Below are positions 1 through 5,147 of a stretch of DNA of 5,701 nucleotides, piece by piece. The notes beneath the pieces were generated by a model. It saw only the letters and a list, made by a program, of their open reading frames with translations. It made no database searches and had not been told where the DNA came from. How positions within the stretch are numbered: the stretch's first letter is position 1; each line of letters opens with the position of its first letter. Location of the stretch: contig RFJB01000119.1 of the NCBI GenBank assembly GCA_003695045.1, forward strand, positions 1 to 5,701, given 5' to 3'. The position numbers were made by a program, and so were the translations under genes. The stretch comes from Candidatus Woesearchaeota archaeon (GTDB lineage: Archaea; Nanobdellota; Nanobdellia; Woesearchaeales; J091).

Positions 1-953
1 GGACAGCTTTTGCTCTGCTTTCAGCGTTCGCCCTTGTTTTCCTCTCTGCCTGCTCGTCTCCTGCCCAAACTTCGCATGCCCCTGACGGCAGCAGGTTGCT
101 CGTTGTTGCTTCGGTTTTTCCTCTTTATGACTTCGCCCGCAGCGTTGGCGGCGACTATGTTGTTGCGGAGCAGCTTCTTCCTCCGGGCGTTAATCCGCAT
201 GCTTACGACCCCAAGCCCAGCGACATAAAACTTCTTTCCGATGCGGACATATTCGTCCTGACAAGCAGGCACCTCGAGGCAAGCGTGTGGAAGATTGTTT
301 CTTCTGTAAAGAACGACAATCCTTCACTTTCCGTTCTGGAAGCGGCTGATTCAGCTGTGCGCCTCCGAATGATAGCTGGTTCGGATGAGCATTCTGATTC
401 GGATGAGCACTCTGATGACTTCCCATTTGATCCTCACATCTGGACCGACTTTTCAAACGACATCGCCATTGTGGACGCGCTTGCGAAAGAGTTCTCAGAA
501 AAAGATCCCGAACATGCTTCTTACTATCATGAACGGGCTTCCGCATACAAGAAACAGCTTCTCGAACTTGACGCTCAGTACAGAAATTCGCTGTCAAACT
601 GCCGCCTCAAAACTTTCGTGATTGGAGGCCACGCTGCCTTTTCCTACCTTGCTTCCCGCTACAATCTTACGCAGATAGCTGTTGAAGGCCTTTCCCCGAA
701 TGCGAAGCCAAGCCCGAAGGTCATGGAAACAGTTATAAACGTCATGAGAGACAAGGGAATCAGGTATGTCTTTTTTGACAAGTTCGCAAGCCCGCAGGTT
801 GCGGAGGTTCTGGCTGATGAAGCAGGCGCAACGCCTCTTGTTCTTGATGCGGCCGCCAACAGAAACAAGGACCAGCTCGAAGCTGATGTTTCGTTCATTC
901 AGATTATGCAGTCAAATCTTGAGAACCTGAAAAAAGCGCTGGAGTGTGATTGA
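1..953 (+). CDS. znuA: Metal (zinc-type) ABC transporter substrate-binding lipoprotein, 5' partial
   Basis: This is a cluster A-I solute-binding protein (ZnuA/TroA/PsaA family) that captures a divalent metal outside the membrane and hands it to the permease encoded downstream. The frame is open to the window edge, so the start codon and probably only a few residues are missing; 316 residues are visible. A hydrophobic signal peptide (window residues 1-16) ends in the lipobox LSAC, with Cys17 encoded at 51-53, predicting a lipid-anchored extracellular protein. Expected metal ligands are visible: His66 in NPHAYDP, His145 in DPHIW, His210 in GGHAAFSYL and Asp282 in VLDA. Three His plus Asp, with a short His/acidic loop (residues 127-138), resembles zinc-binding members more than manganese-binding ones, which usually have Glu at the third site. 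The typical GLSPNAKPSP segment and the C-terminal helix are present. The metal specificity is inference. It is the first visible gene of a three-gene operon, and its stop abuts or overlaps the ATPase start. Confidence 0.93.
   Translation, partial: TAFALLSAFALVFLSACSSPAQTSHAPDGSRLLVVASVFPLYDFARSVGGDYVVAEQLLPPGVNPHAYDPKPSDIKLLSDADIFVLTSRHLEASVWKIVSSVKNDNPSLSVLEAADSAVRLRMIAGSDEHSDSDEHSDDFPFDPHIWTDFSNDIAIVDALAKEFSEKDPEHASYYHERASAYKKQLLELDAQYRNSLSNCRLKTFVIGGHAAFSYLASRYNLTQIAVEGLSPNAKPSPKVMETVINVMRDKGIRYVFFDKFASPQVAEVLADEAGATPLVLDAAANRNKDQLEADVSFIQIMQSNLENLKKALECD
380..415 (+). repeat. 18-base tandem duplication coding for the His/acidic loop
   Basis: Two adjacent 18-base units (380-397 and 398-415) differ at one base (392 T versus 410 C). 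The change is silent (CAT/CAC for His), so each unit encodes the same six residues, giving SDEHSDSDEHSD in the protein. The repeat lies in the metal-binding protein at the place where ZnuA proteins carry a variable His-rich loop, just before the second metal-ligand motif DPHIW. Confidence 0.85.
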
Positions 954-958
954 TTCAG

Positions 959-1747
959 ATGTCCGGAAAGAAAGACGCGCAAAAAAAGCCCGAAAAGAGG
1001 GTTGTTGCTGAAGTGTCAGGCCTTTCCCAGAGTTTCGGCTATGTCGAGGTCCTGCATAACATTACTTTCAGGATTGAGGAGGGCGACTTTCTCGGCATCA
1101 TAGGCCCCAACGGCTCAGGAAAAACCACGCTTCTGAAAACAATCCTCGGGCTTTATCCGCTAAAAAAAGGCAGAATAAAACTCTTTGGAAAGCCCCTCCG
1201 TTCTTTTTCCGACTGGCATCTCATAGGTTATGTTCCGCAGAAAGCAACCGACTTTGACAGGAACTTTCCTGCTACCGTAAAAGAGATTGTTGCTACAGGG
1301 CTTGTTTCAAGGAAGGGTTTTCCCCGTTTCATCTCAGGCGGCGACTTTTCCCTTGTGGATGAAAAACTTGAGCTTGTCGGCATGCTCGGCTTTAAGGACA
1401 GGCAGATTGGAAAACTTTCGGGAGGCCAGCAGCAGAGGGTTTTCATTGCGAGGGCTCTCGTTTCAGAGCCGAAGGTTCTCCTTCTGGATGAGCCGACCGC
1501 AGGCGTTGACCAGGAATCCCAGTTCGCTTTTTACAAGCTTCTGGAAGAGCTTAACAAAAAAGGAATCACGATTGTGCTTGTCAGCCACGACATAGGGACC
1601 ATAACGAGGTATGTGAACAAGGTGGCGTGCCTGGCAAAGACGCTTGTCTTCCACGGAACTCACGAGGAGTTCTGCAGGTCCGAGGTTGCCCAGCAGTTCC
1701 TCACGCAGGAGCAGCACCTCCTCTGCCACACTCACTTTGAGGACTGA
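959..1747 (+). CDS. znuC: Metal (zinc-type) ABC transporter ATP-binding protein
   Basis: This is the ATPase subunit that powers import through the permease encoded next. With the ATG at 959 it is 262 residues, normal for the family. All nucleotide-binding motifs are intact: Walker A GPNGSGKT (49-56), Q-loop Gln94 in YVPQ, signature LSGGQ (153-157), Walker B VLLLDEP (173-179), D-loop AGVD (181-184) and H-loop His210 in LVSHD. The spacing and the segment after the Q-loop (FPATVKEIVATGL) are typical of ZnuC/TroB/MntB proteins. The C-terminus ends with several His and Cys residues (HLLCHTHFED), a feature of zinc-type ATPases. The start is uncertain. An in-frame TTG at 950 overlaps the previous stop (TTGA) and has GGAG (941-944) five bases upstream, while the ATG at 959 is 14 bases from that GGAG. 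I chose ATG because it is the stronger start codon. The permease follows after four bases. Confidence 0.95.
   Translation: MSGKKDAQKKPEKRVVAEVSGLSQSFGYVEVLHNITFRIEEGDFLGIIGPNGSGKTTLLKTILGLYPLKKGRIKLFGKPLRSFSDWHLIGYVPQKATDFDRNFPATVKEIVATGLVSRKGFPRFISGGDFSLVDEKLELVGMLGFKDRQIGKLSGGQQQRVFIARALVSEPKVLLLDEPTAGVDQESQFAFYKLLEELNKKGITIVLVSHDIGTITRYVNKVACLAKTLVFHGTHEEFCRSEVAQQFLTQEQHLLCHTHFED
1739..1743 (+). promoter_or_regulatory. Ribosome binding site that sets the permease start
   Basis: GAGGA lies eight bases before the ATG at 1752 and overlaps the last codons of the ATPase gene. The permease frame stays open upstream of this ATG to about 1644, but only 1752 has this site and begins directly before the first hydrophobic helix. 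The overlap suggests that translation of the two genes is coupled. Confidence 0.6.
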
Positions 1748-1751
1748 GAAT

Positions 1752-2567
1752 ATGCTTGACATACTTGGATACGGTTTCATGCAGCGCGCGTTGATAAGCG
1801 GCACCCTTCTTGCTTTAGCTGCTTCACTCCTTGGAGTGTTTCTTGTTCTCAAAAGGCATGCCCTTATAGGCCACGGGCTTGCCCACATCTCTTTTGGGGG
1901 AATTGCTGTAGGGCTTCTGTTTGGCGTGAGCCCGTTCCTGTCTGCGCTGGTGTTTGGGGTGCTGGGTGCTTTCGGCATTGTAAAAGCAAGGGAGAGAACG
2001 AGGCTTGAAGGGGATGCTTCAATAGGACTCTTTGCCGATGCAGCGCTCGGCCTTGGAGTGCTGGTTGCCAGCATTGCCAACGCTTTCAACATTGACATAA
2101 TGTCCTATCTTTTCGGCAGCATCCTTGCAATAAGCCCTTCCGAGGTGATCCTCTCTTCTGTCCTTGCTGCAACGGTAATACTCTTTGTGGTCCTGTTTTA
2201 TAACGAACTCTTTGTTCTGACCTTTGACGAGGAAACAGCAAAGGTATCGGGGATTAACGTTGATGTTCTGAATTCCCTGCTGGTGTTCATGACTGCTGTT
2301 ACCGTCGTTTCGGCGATGCGCGTCGTAGGGCTGCTTCTTGTGTCTGCTCTTCTCGTATTTCCCTATGCTGCGTCTGTTCAGGTCGCGAAGAATTTCAGGG
2401 AAACCCTTGTTATTGCGGCGTTCATAGCGGTTGCTTCGGTTCTCGGGGGAATCTTTGTTTCTTACTATCTCGACTGGGCTGCCAGCGGAACGATAGTGCT
2501 CCTGCTGGTTGTGTCGTTTTTTCTTTCAAGAACGGTCCGCCGTTTCAGAAACCCTGATTCAGTGTGA
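1752..2567 (+). CDS. znuB: Metal (zinc-type) ABC transporter permease, ABC-3 family
   Basis: This is the membrane channel subunit of the metal importer. It is 271 residues, matching the usual 260-290 of the ABC-3/ZnuB family, and very hydrophobic, with about eight to nine membrane helices. Family landmarks are KRHALIGHGLAHISFGGIAVG (residues 34-54, split by one turn; the His-containing AHISFGG is the conserved part), GDASIGLF (88-94), the cytoplasmic stretch TFDEETAKVSGI (157-168), which matches the family's DEE-A-VSG motif, and the ending YYLDWAASGTIVL (238-250). The ATG at 1752 was chosen because it follows an in-place Shine-Dalgarno sequence and starts just before helix one. It lies four bases after the ATPase stop, so both are surely on one transcript. 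It ends in two consecutive stop codons (TGA TAA) followed by T-tracts, so it is the last gene of the operon. Confidence 0.94.
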   Translation: MLDILGYGFMQRALISGTLLALAASLLGVFLVLKRHALIGHGLAHISFGGIAVGLLFGVSPFLSALVFGVLGAFGIVKARERTRLEGDASIGLFADAALGLGVLVASIANAFNIDIMSYLFGSILAISPSEVILSSVLAATVILFVVLFYNELFVLTFDEETAKVSGINVDVLNSLLVFMTAVTVVSAMRVVGLLLVSALLVFPYAASVQVAKNFRETLVIAAFIAVASVLGGIFVSYYLDWAASGTIVLLLVVSFFLSRTVRRFRNPDSV

Positions 2568-2570
2568 TAA

Positions 2571-2592
2571 CTGCTTTTTTGATGCTTTTCTT
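2571..2592 (+). terminator. T-tract terminator of the metal importer operon
   Basis: Six T (2575-2580) and then TTTTC (2586-2590) follow within 25 bases of the permease stop, without a strong hairpin before them. Archaeal RNA polymerase commonly terminates at such T-runs. The next gene is convergent, so a stop signal is expected here. Confidence 0.55.
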
Positions 2593-2593
2593 C

Positions 2594-2607
2594 TGCCTTC
2601 GCAGGCA
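2594..2607. other. Small hairpin in the convergent intergenic gap
   Basis: TGCCT and AGGCA form a perfect 5-base stem around the loop TCGC, between the two convergent genes. It lies after the + strand T-tract and, read on the - strand, 12 bases after the stop of the hypothetical gene. It could help define 3' ends but is too short to be sure. Confidence 0.3.
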
Positions 2608-2622
2608 CTTTATGCACTTTAT
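2605..2622. repeat. Perfect 9-base tandem repeat spanning the stop of the - strand gene
   Basis: GCACTTTAT occurs twice in a row (2605-2613, 2614-2622). On the - strand the copy read first carries the TAA stop (2621-2619). Because the period is a multiple of three, the second copy supplies another in-frame TAA (2612-2610). Confidence 0.7.
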
Positions 2623-3197
2623 TCAAGCTCATCAAGAAGCTTTGTTACCAGCCCCGTGATGTCAATCTCTTCCTGGCCTTCTTCAGAGTTCTGACTTAAT
2701 TTCACAACGTAAATGTGTTCTTCATTCCTTCCCGTCAGTTTTCTGAGGGCTTCGCTTTCCATTCTCAGGATTTCAGCGACTGTCTTGTAATCTCTCAGGC
2801 TGTACATTCCGCCTGTCCTGCTTATTCCCTGAGGCGCGGCCGTTGAGGTAAGGATTACTCTTTTCGGGATGCCGTTTTCTGCGGGCAGGTATGCCTCTGT
2901 TCCGAGGTATGCTTTCTGTCCCTGCAGGAGAAGATTGTTTCCATACTGCTCATCCTGCAGCAGGTCAAGCTCTATTACAGGAAGCAGTTCAACAAGCCCG
3001 TCACCGTCTGCTTTCGCCGCAAGAATGGAGCTGAGTTCTTCCTTCTCCTCCCTTTGAAGCTTTGGTGAAATCCAGATTCGGTCTGCAGGGACCTTTTGCG
3101 GCAGGAGAGTTCCTATTGCCTTCCTGCTGTAGCTCGGCGCCTCTCCGTTTTGTTCTGCGAACATTGAATGGTACATCGGCTCTTTCAGGTAACTCAT
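2619..3197 (-). CDS. Hypothetical acidic soluble protein, 192 residues
   Basis: I do not recognise this protein. It has 192 residues, no signal peptide and no membrane segment, and is rich in Glu, Leu and Lys, so it is probably cytoplasmic. Visible parts are an N-terminal region with Met and aromatic residues (1-25), a charged helical stretch around residues 46-62 (LQREEKEELSSILAAK), a likely beta-rich middle (LVELLPVIELDLL at 68-80, KRVILTST at 112-119), a Gly/Pro-rich turn (120-130), a charged helix (135-155), a strand HIYVVKL (161-167) and an acidic C-terminal helix. There is no Cys and no obvious catalytic or nucleic-acid-binding motif. The start is well supported: the ATG at 3197 is preceded by AAGGTGA four bases away and by a TATA element about 90 bases upstream. 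It is convergent with the metal operon and divergent from the peptidase fusion gene, so any shared control would be with the latter. Confidence 0.8.
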   Translation of the reverse strand: MSYLKEPMYHSMFAEQNGEAPSYSRKAIGTLLPQKVPADRIWISPKLQREEKEELSSILAAKADGDGLVELLPVIELDLLQDEQYGNNLLLQGQKAYLGTEAYLPAENGIPKRVILTSTAAPQGISRTGGMYSLRDYKTVAEILRMESEALRKLTGRNEEHIYVVKLSQNSEEGQEEIDITGLVTKLLDELE

Positions 3198-3201
3198 GGT
3201 T

Positions 3202-3208
3202 TCACCTT
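3202..3208 (-). promoter_or_regulatory. Strong archaeal ribosome binding site of the 192-residue protein
   Basis: On the - strand this reads AAGGTGA, four bases before the ATG at 3197. It matches the GGTGA core used by archaeal 16S rRNA tails and fixes the start. Confidence 0.7.
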
Positions 3209-3284
3209 CCTGTTTAGTTGATTGTTTCTGTTTGGTTTGTTGTTGCTCTTGCAGTGTGATTTGTTGTTGTGCATGCTCCGGTGC

Positions 3285-3292
3285 TATTTAAA
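3285..3292 (-). promoter_or_regulatory. TATA element for the 192-residue protein gene
   Basis: The - strand reads TTTAAATA, a near-ideal archaeal TATA box. Placing the transcript start about 25 bases downstream gives roughly position 3262 and a leader of about 65 bases, which is CAA-rich (see findings). The start site is inferred from spacing only. Confidence 0.6.
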
Positions 3293-3382
3293 CATTGCGA
3301 ATTGAGTTACTGGATAGTAGTCACTCGGATAAGGGGTTTTGTCGTTCGGATTCTTGTTTTTTACGAGCAGGGTTTGAGAAAC

Positions 3383-3391
3383 TTATTTAAA
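3383..3391 (+). promoter_or_regulatory. TATA element for the peptidase-channel fusion gene
   Basis: TTATTTAAA is preceded by the purine-rich GAGAAAC, which suits a TFB recognition element. The predicted transcript start is near 3410-3416, giving a leader of about 40 bases before the GTG at 3455. It lies about 100 bases from the TATA element of the divergent gene. Confidence 0.6.
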
Positions 3392-3413
3392 TGAAGACGC
3401 AAGCAGATAAAGT

Positions 3414-3434
3414 CGGATAGAACGCGGATAGAAC
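3414..3434 (+). repeat. Tandem CGGATAGAAC repeat at the predicted transcript start
   Basis: Two perfect copies of CGGATAGAAC (3414-3423 and 3425-3434) are separated by one base, an 11-base period of about one helical turn. They lie just downstream of the TATA element, where a repressor site or a leader element would act. Related cores occur upstream at 3326 (CGGATAAG) and 3347 (CGGATT). The operator role is inference. Confidence 0.5.
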
Positions 3435-3443
3435 TGCAACAGA

Positions 3444-3450
3444 GGGGGTG
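3444..3450 (+). promoter_or_regulatory. Ribosome binding site that selects a GTG start
   Basis: GGGGGTG lies four bases before the GTG at 3455, the same spacing as for the divergent gene's GGTGA. The in-frame ATG codons at 3467 and 3476 are 16 or more bases away, so GTG is the better start. Confidence 0.6.
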
Positions 3451-3454
3451 CGCG

Positions 3455-5005
3455 GTGGAAGAAGCAATGTTTCGAATGACAGGGGTTTTTCTGATAGTCC
3501 TGCTTGGCTTCATTCTCTCCCGCGTGGGAAGTTCCCTTCTCATCAGAATTCACAGAAAGCGCGACCCTTCATCCATTGAGGAGCCGCCGTCTGCGAGGTT
3601 TTACACTTATGCCATCATGACCACTGCTGTTGTTCTGTCCCTCATAGTTCTGAGGTTTGATGTTTACTCTCTCATAATTGACGCTCTCTCAAGGCAGCTT
3701 CCCCTGCTTTTGACAGGAGTGCTGCTTCTTATTCTCGTCGTTATAATCGTGCGGTTCCTGATTTTCTTCGTGGAACTCTTCCTGAGAAGGTCGGGCCTCA
3801 GGGAGATGCTTGAAGAGCAGGGCAGGGGCGGCGTGCTTAACGCCTTCCTCAGCGTGGTAAGGTTTGTTCTGTACGTTTCCCTGATTCTTGTTTCTCTGAG
3901 GATTCTCGGCTTCGGAATCTCCTCAGCGCTCTCAACGCTCGGATGGTTTGTTCTTCCCGTGTTCGTGTTTTTCCTGGCGCTTCTGTTCGTTGCTCTGAAG
4001 AACTTCGCAGAGAACCTCGCCTACGGGCTTTATGTCAATTCTGCCTCCCTCCTGAAGCGCGGCGAGATAATCAAGATTCGCGAGCTTGAAGGCGAGATAA
4101 AGGATGTGAGAAGCCAGGGCGTGCTTCTTGAAACGAGCGACGGCTATTCCGTGTTCATACTTTACAGGCAGCTCTTCAAGAACTTCGTGCATTTCAAGAA
4201 GGTTGCCGAGCATCTTGACACTCTGGAAAAAATCAAGGAGAAATTCGTGGCTCAGAAGCCGAGCTACTGCGGCCCCGCATCCCTGTCTGCTGTGCTGAAG
4301 ATATTCGGCTATGATGTCCCGCAGGAGAAGATTGGCGCAATGGCAAAAACAGAGGTCGGAAAGGGCACGCACCCGAACGAGCTGATAAGGGTTGCAAGGA
4401 AACTCACAAATGATGATGTCATCGGCGTCTGGATTGATGTTGACAAAATATACTCTTTAAGGGACGAACTCAAGGCATGGCTCCACGAAGGCGCCATTCC
4501 AATTCTTGACTTCAAGAAGAGCGCCCTCTTTCCCGATGCGAAGACAGCCCATTATGTGGTGTGCCTTGCGGTGCAGGGTGACGACCTTCTCATAATGGAC
4601 CCGAATGTTTCCAGGGGCGGCATTTACTTTGTTGATTACAGGAAAATGCAGCAGGGAATGAACACTTATTCGGAACTCATTGGAGGAAAGCGCGGCTACC
4701 TTGTCTTTGCCAAGCGGGGCACCGAAGCGTACTACCGAATTGAGAACGGTCTTACCTATGCGGATGCCGACCTTTACACGCGGCTTAATTCAAAACTCAG
4801 GAAAGAACTTGAGTCCATAGTCAGGAAAGCCCTCCGGGTTGAGTCGGTTCTTCCGAAGCAGGTAAAGAAGCTCATTGATGACTTTCAGAAAGAGGAGAAA
4901 AAGCGGGAGAAGGTTGCCAGGGTGTGGAAGCCAAACATTCCTTCTTCTGCCTCCGGCAGTAAAAGCCGGAACTCCCGGACAAAGACAGGCCCGGGAAAGA
5001 AATGA
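3455..5005 (+). CDS. Membrane protein with MscS-like channel region fused to a C39-type cysteine peptidase
   Basis: The protein has 516 residues and several parts. Five hydrophobic helices lie at about 9-30, 50-67, 82-109, 128-150 and 160-182. The basic loops after helices one and three suggest an outside N-terminus and a cytoplasmic C-terminus. Residues 183-248 (FAENLAYGLY, then LKRGEIIKI, LEGEIKDV, LLETSDGYSVFI) follow the pore helix and beta domain pattern of MscS channels. Residues 262-420 match C39 peptidases: Gln267 and Cys272 in AQKPSYCGPASLSAVLKIFGY, His366 in TAHYVVCLA and Asp382 in LIMDP, so the catalytic set looks complete. A charged helical region (440-490) and a Lys/Arg/Ser-rich tail (481-516) follow. 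C39 enzymes usually cleave double-Gly leader peptides within ABC exporters; no ABC domain is present here. The function is therefore unknown: a peptidase tethered to a channel-like membrane domain. The family calls are by motif; the GTG start rests on the ribosome binding site. Confidence 0.85.
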   Translation: MEEAMFRMTGVFLIVLLGFILSRVGSSLLIRIHRKRDPSSIEEPPSARFYTYAIMTTAVVLSLIVLRFDVYSLIIDALSRQLPLLLTGVLLLILVVIIVRFLIFFVELFLRRSGLREMLEEQGRGGVLNAFLSVVRFVLYVSLILVSLRILGFGISSALSTLGWFVLPVFVFFLALLFVALKNFAENLAYGLYVNSASLLKRGEIIKIRELEGEIKDVRSQGVLLETSDGYSVFILYRQLFKNFVHFKKVAEHLDTLEKIKEKFVAQKPSYCGPASLSAVLKIFGYDVPQEKIGAMAKTEVGKGTHPNELIRVARKLTNDDVIGVWIDVDKIYSLRDELKAWLHEGAIPILDFKKSALFPDAKTAHYVVCLAVQGDDLLIMDPNVSRGGIYFVDYRKMQQGMNTYSELIGGKRGYLVFAKRGTEAYYRIENGLTYADADLYTRLNSKLRKELESIVRKALRVESVLPKQVKKLIDDFQKEEKKREKVARVWKPNIPSSASGSKSRNSRTKTGPGKK

Positions 5006-5036
5006 TGCTTAATTGTTGTTCCGGCTTTTTTGTTTT
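4961..5036 (+). terminator. Nested hairpin plus T-tracts ending the fusion gene
   Basis: AAAAGCCGGAAC (4961-4972) and GTTCCGGCTTTT (5018-5029) are a perfect 12-base inverted repeat with a 45-base loop that contains the stop codon. Inside it, TCCCGG (4973-4978) pairs with CCGGGA (4991-4996) directly next to the outer stem. T-runs at 5026-5031 and 5033-5036 follow. This looks like a hairpin and T-tract transcript end overlapping the last 15 codons of the gene. Confidence 0.6.
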
Positions 5037-5110
5037 CTCTCTTATCCTTCTGATTTCTGATTGTCCCGGCATCAGCGTCGCATTCTAGAAATCACTTGTT
5101 AATAGTAACC

Positions 5111-5118
5111 TTTATATT
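5111..5118 (+). promoter_or_regulatory. TATA element for the gene starting at 5148
   Basis: TTTATATT lies 30 bases before the ATG at 5148. Usual archaeal spacing puts the transcript start near 5141, giving a leader of only about seven bases. That agrees with the absence of a ribosome binding site before this ATG. Confidence 0.55.
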
Positions 5119-5147
5119 TGTCTTGCTCTATAAAATCTTCCCAAAGC

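Noticed and set aside
190..597. Open frame of about 135 codons on the - strand inside the metal-binding protein gene
   Set aside because: It overlaps the conserved metal-ligand motifs of the real gene and gives a Cys/Arg-rich product without family features.
1644..1751. Upstream extension of the permease gene
   Set aside because: The frame is open, but this stretch overlaps the conserved end of the ATPase, encodes Ser-rich non-family sequence, and the ATG at 1752 has a good ribosome binding site and begins at the family's usual N-terminus.
1463..2098. Open frame of about 211 codons on the - strand across the ATPase and permease genes
   Set aside because: It lies antisense to two clearly identified genes, crosses their junction, has a low-complexity Ser/Pro/Arg-rich product and no promoter or ribosome binding site. 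It is a composition shadow.
1..2567. The neighbouring ABC transporter as the export partner of the C39 peptidase
   Set aside because: Its binding protein, ATPase and ABC-3 permease are clearly a metal importer, it has its own terminator, and a convergent gene separates it from the peptidase gene. Proximity is the only link.
3198..3454. Small RNA gene, tRNA, riboswitch or CRISPR repeat in the largest gene-free stretch
   Set aside because: I found no cloverleaf, no regularly spaced repeats with spacers and no known riboswitch core. The promoters, the leader and the short direct repeat explain most of what is visible.
3932..4372. Open frame of about 146 codons on the - strand inside the fusion gene
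   Set aside because: It is antisense to the well-supported MscS/C39 regions and shows no recognisable motif or start signals.
5129..5136. TATAAAAT as the TATA element for the gene at 5148
   Set aside because: It lies only 11 bases before the ATG, so usual spacing would place the transcript start inside the coding sequence. TTTATATT at 5111 fits better.
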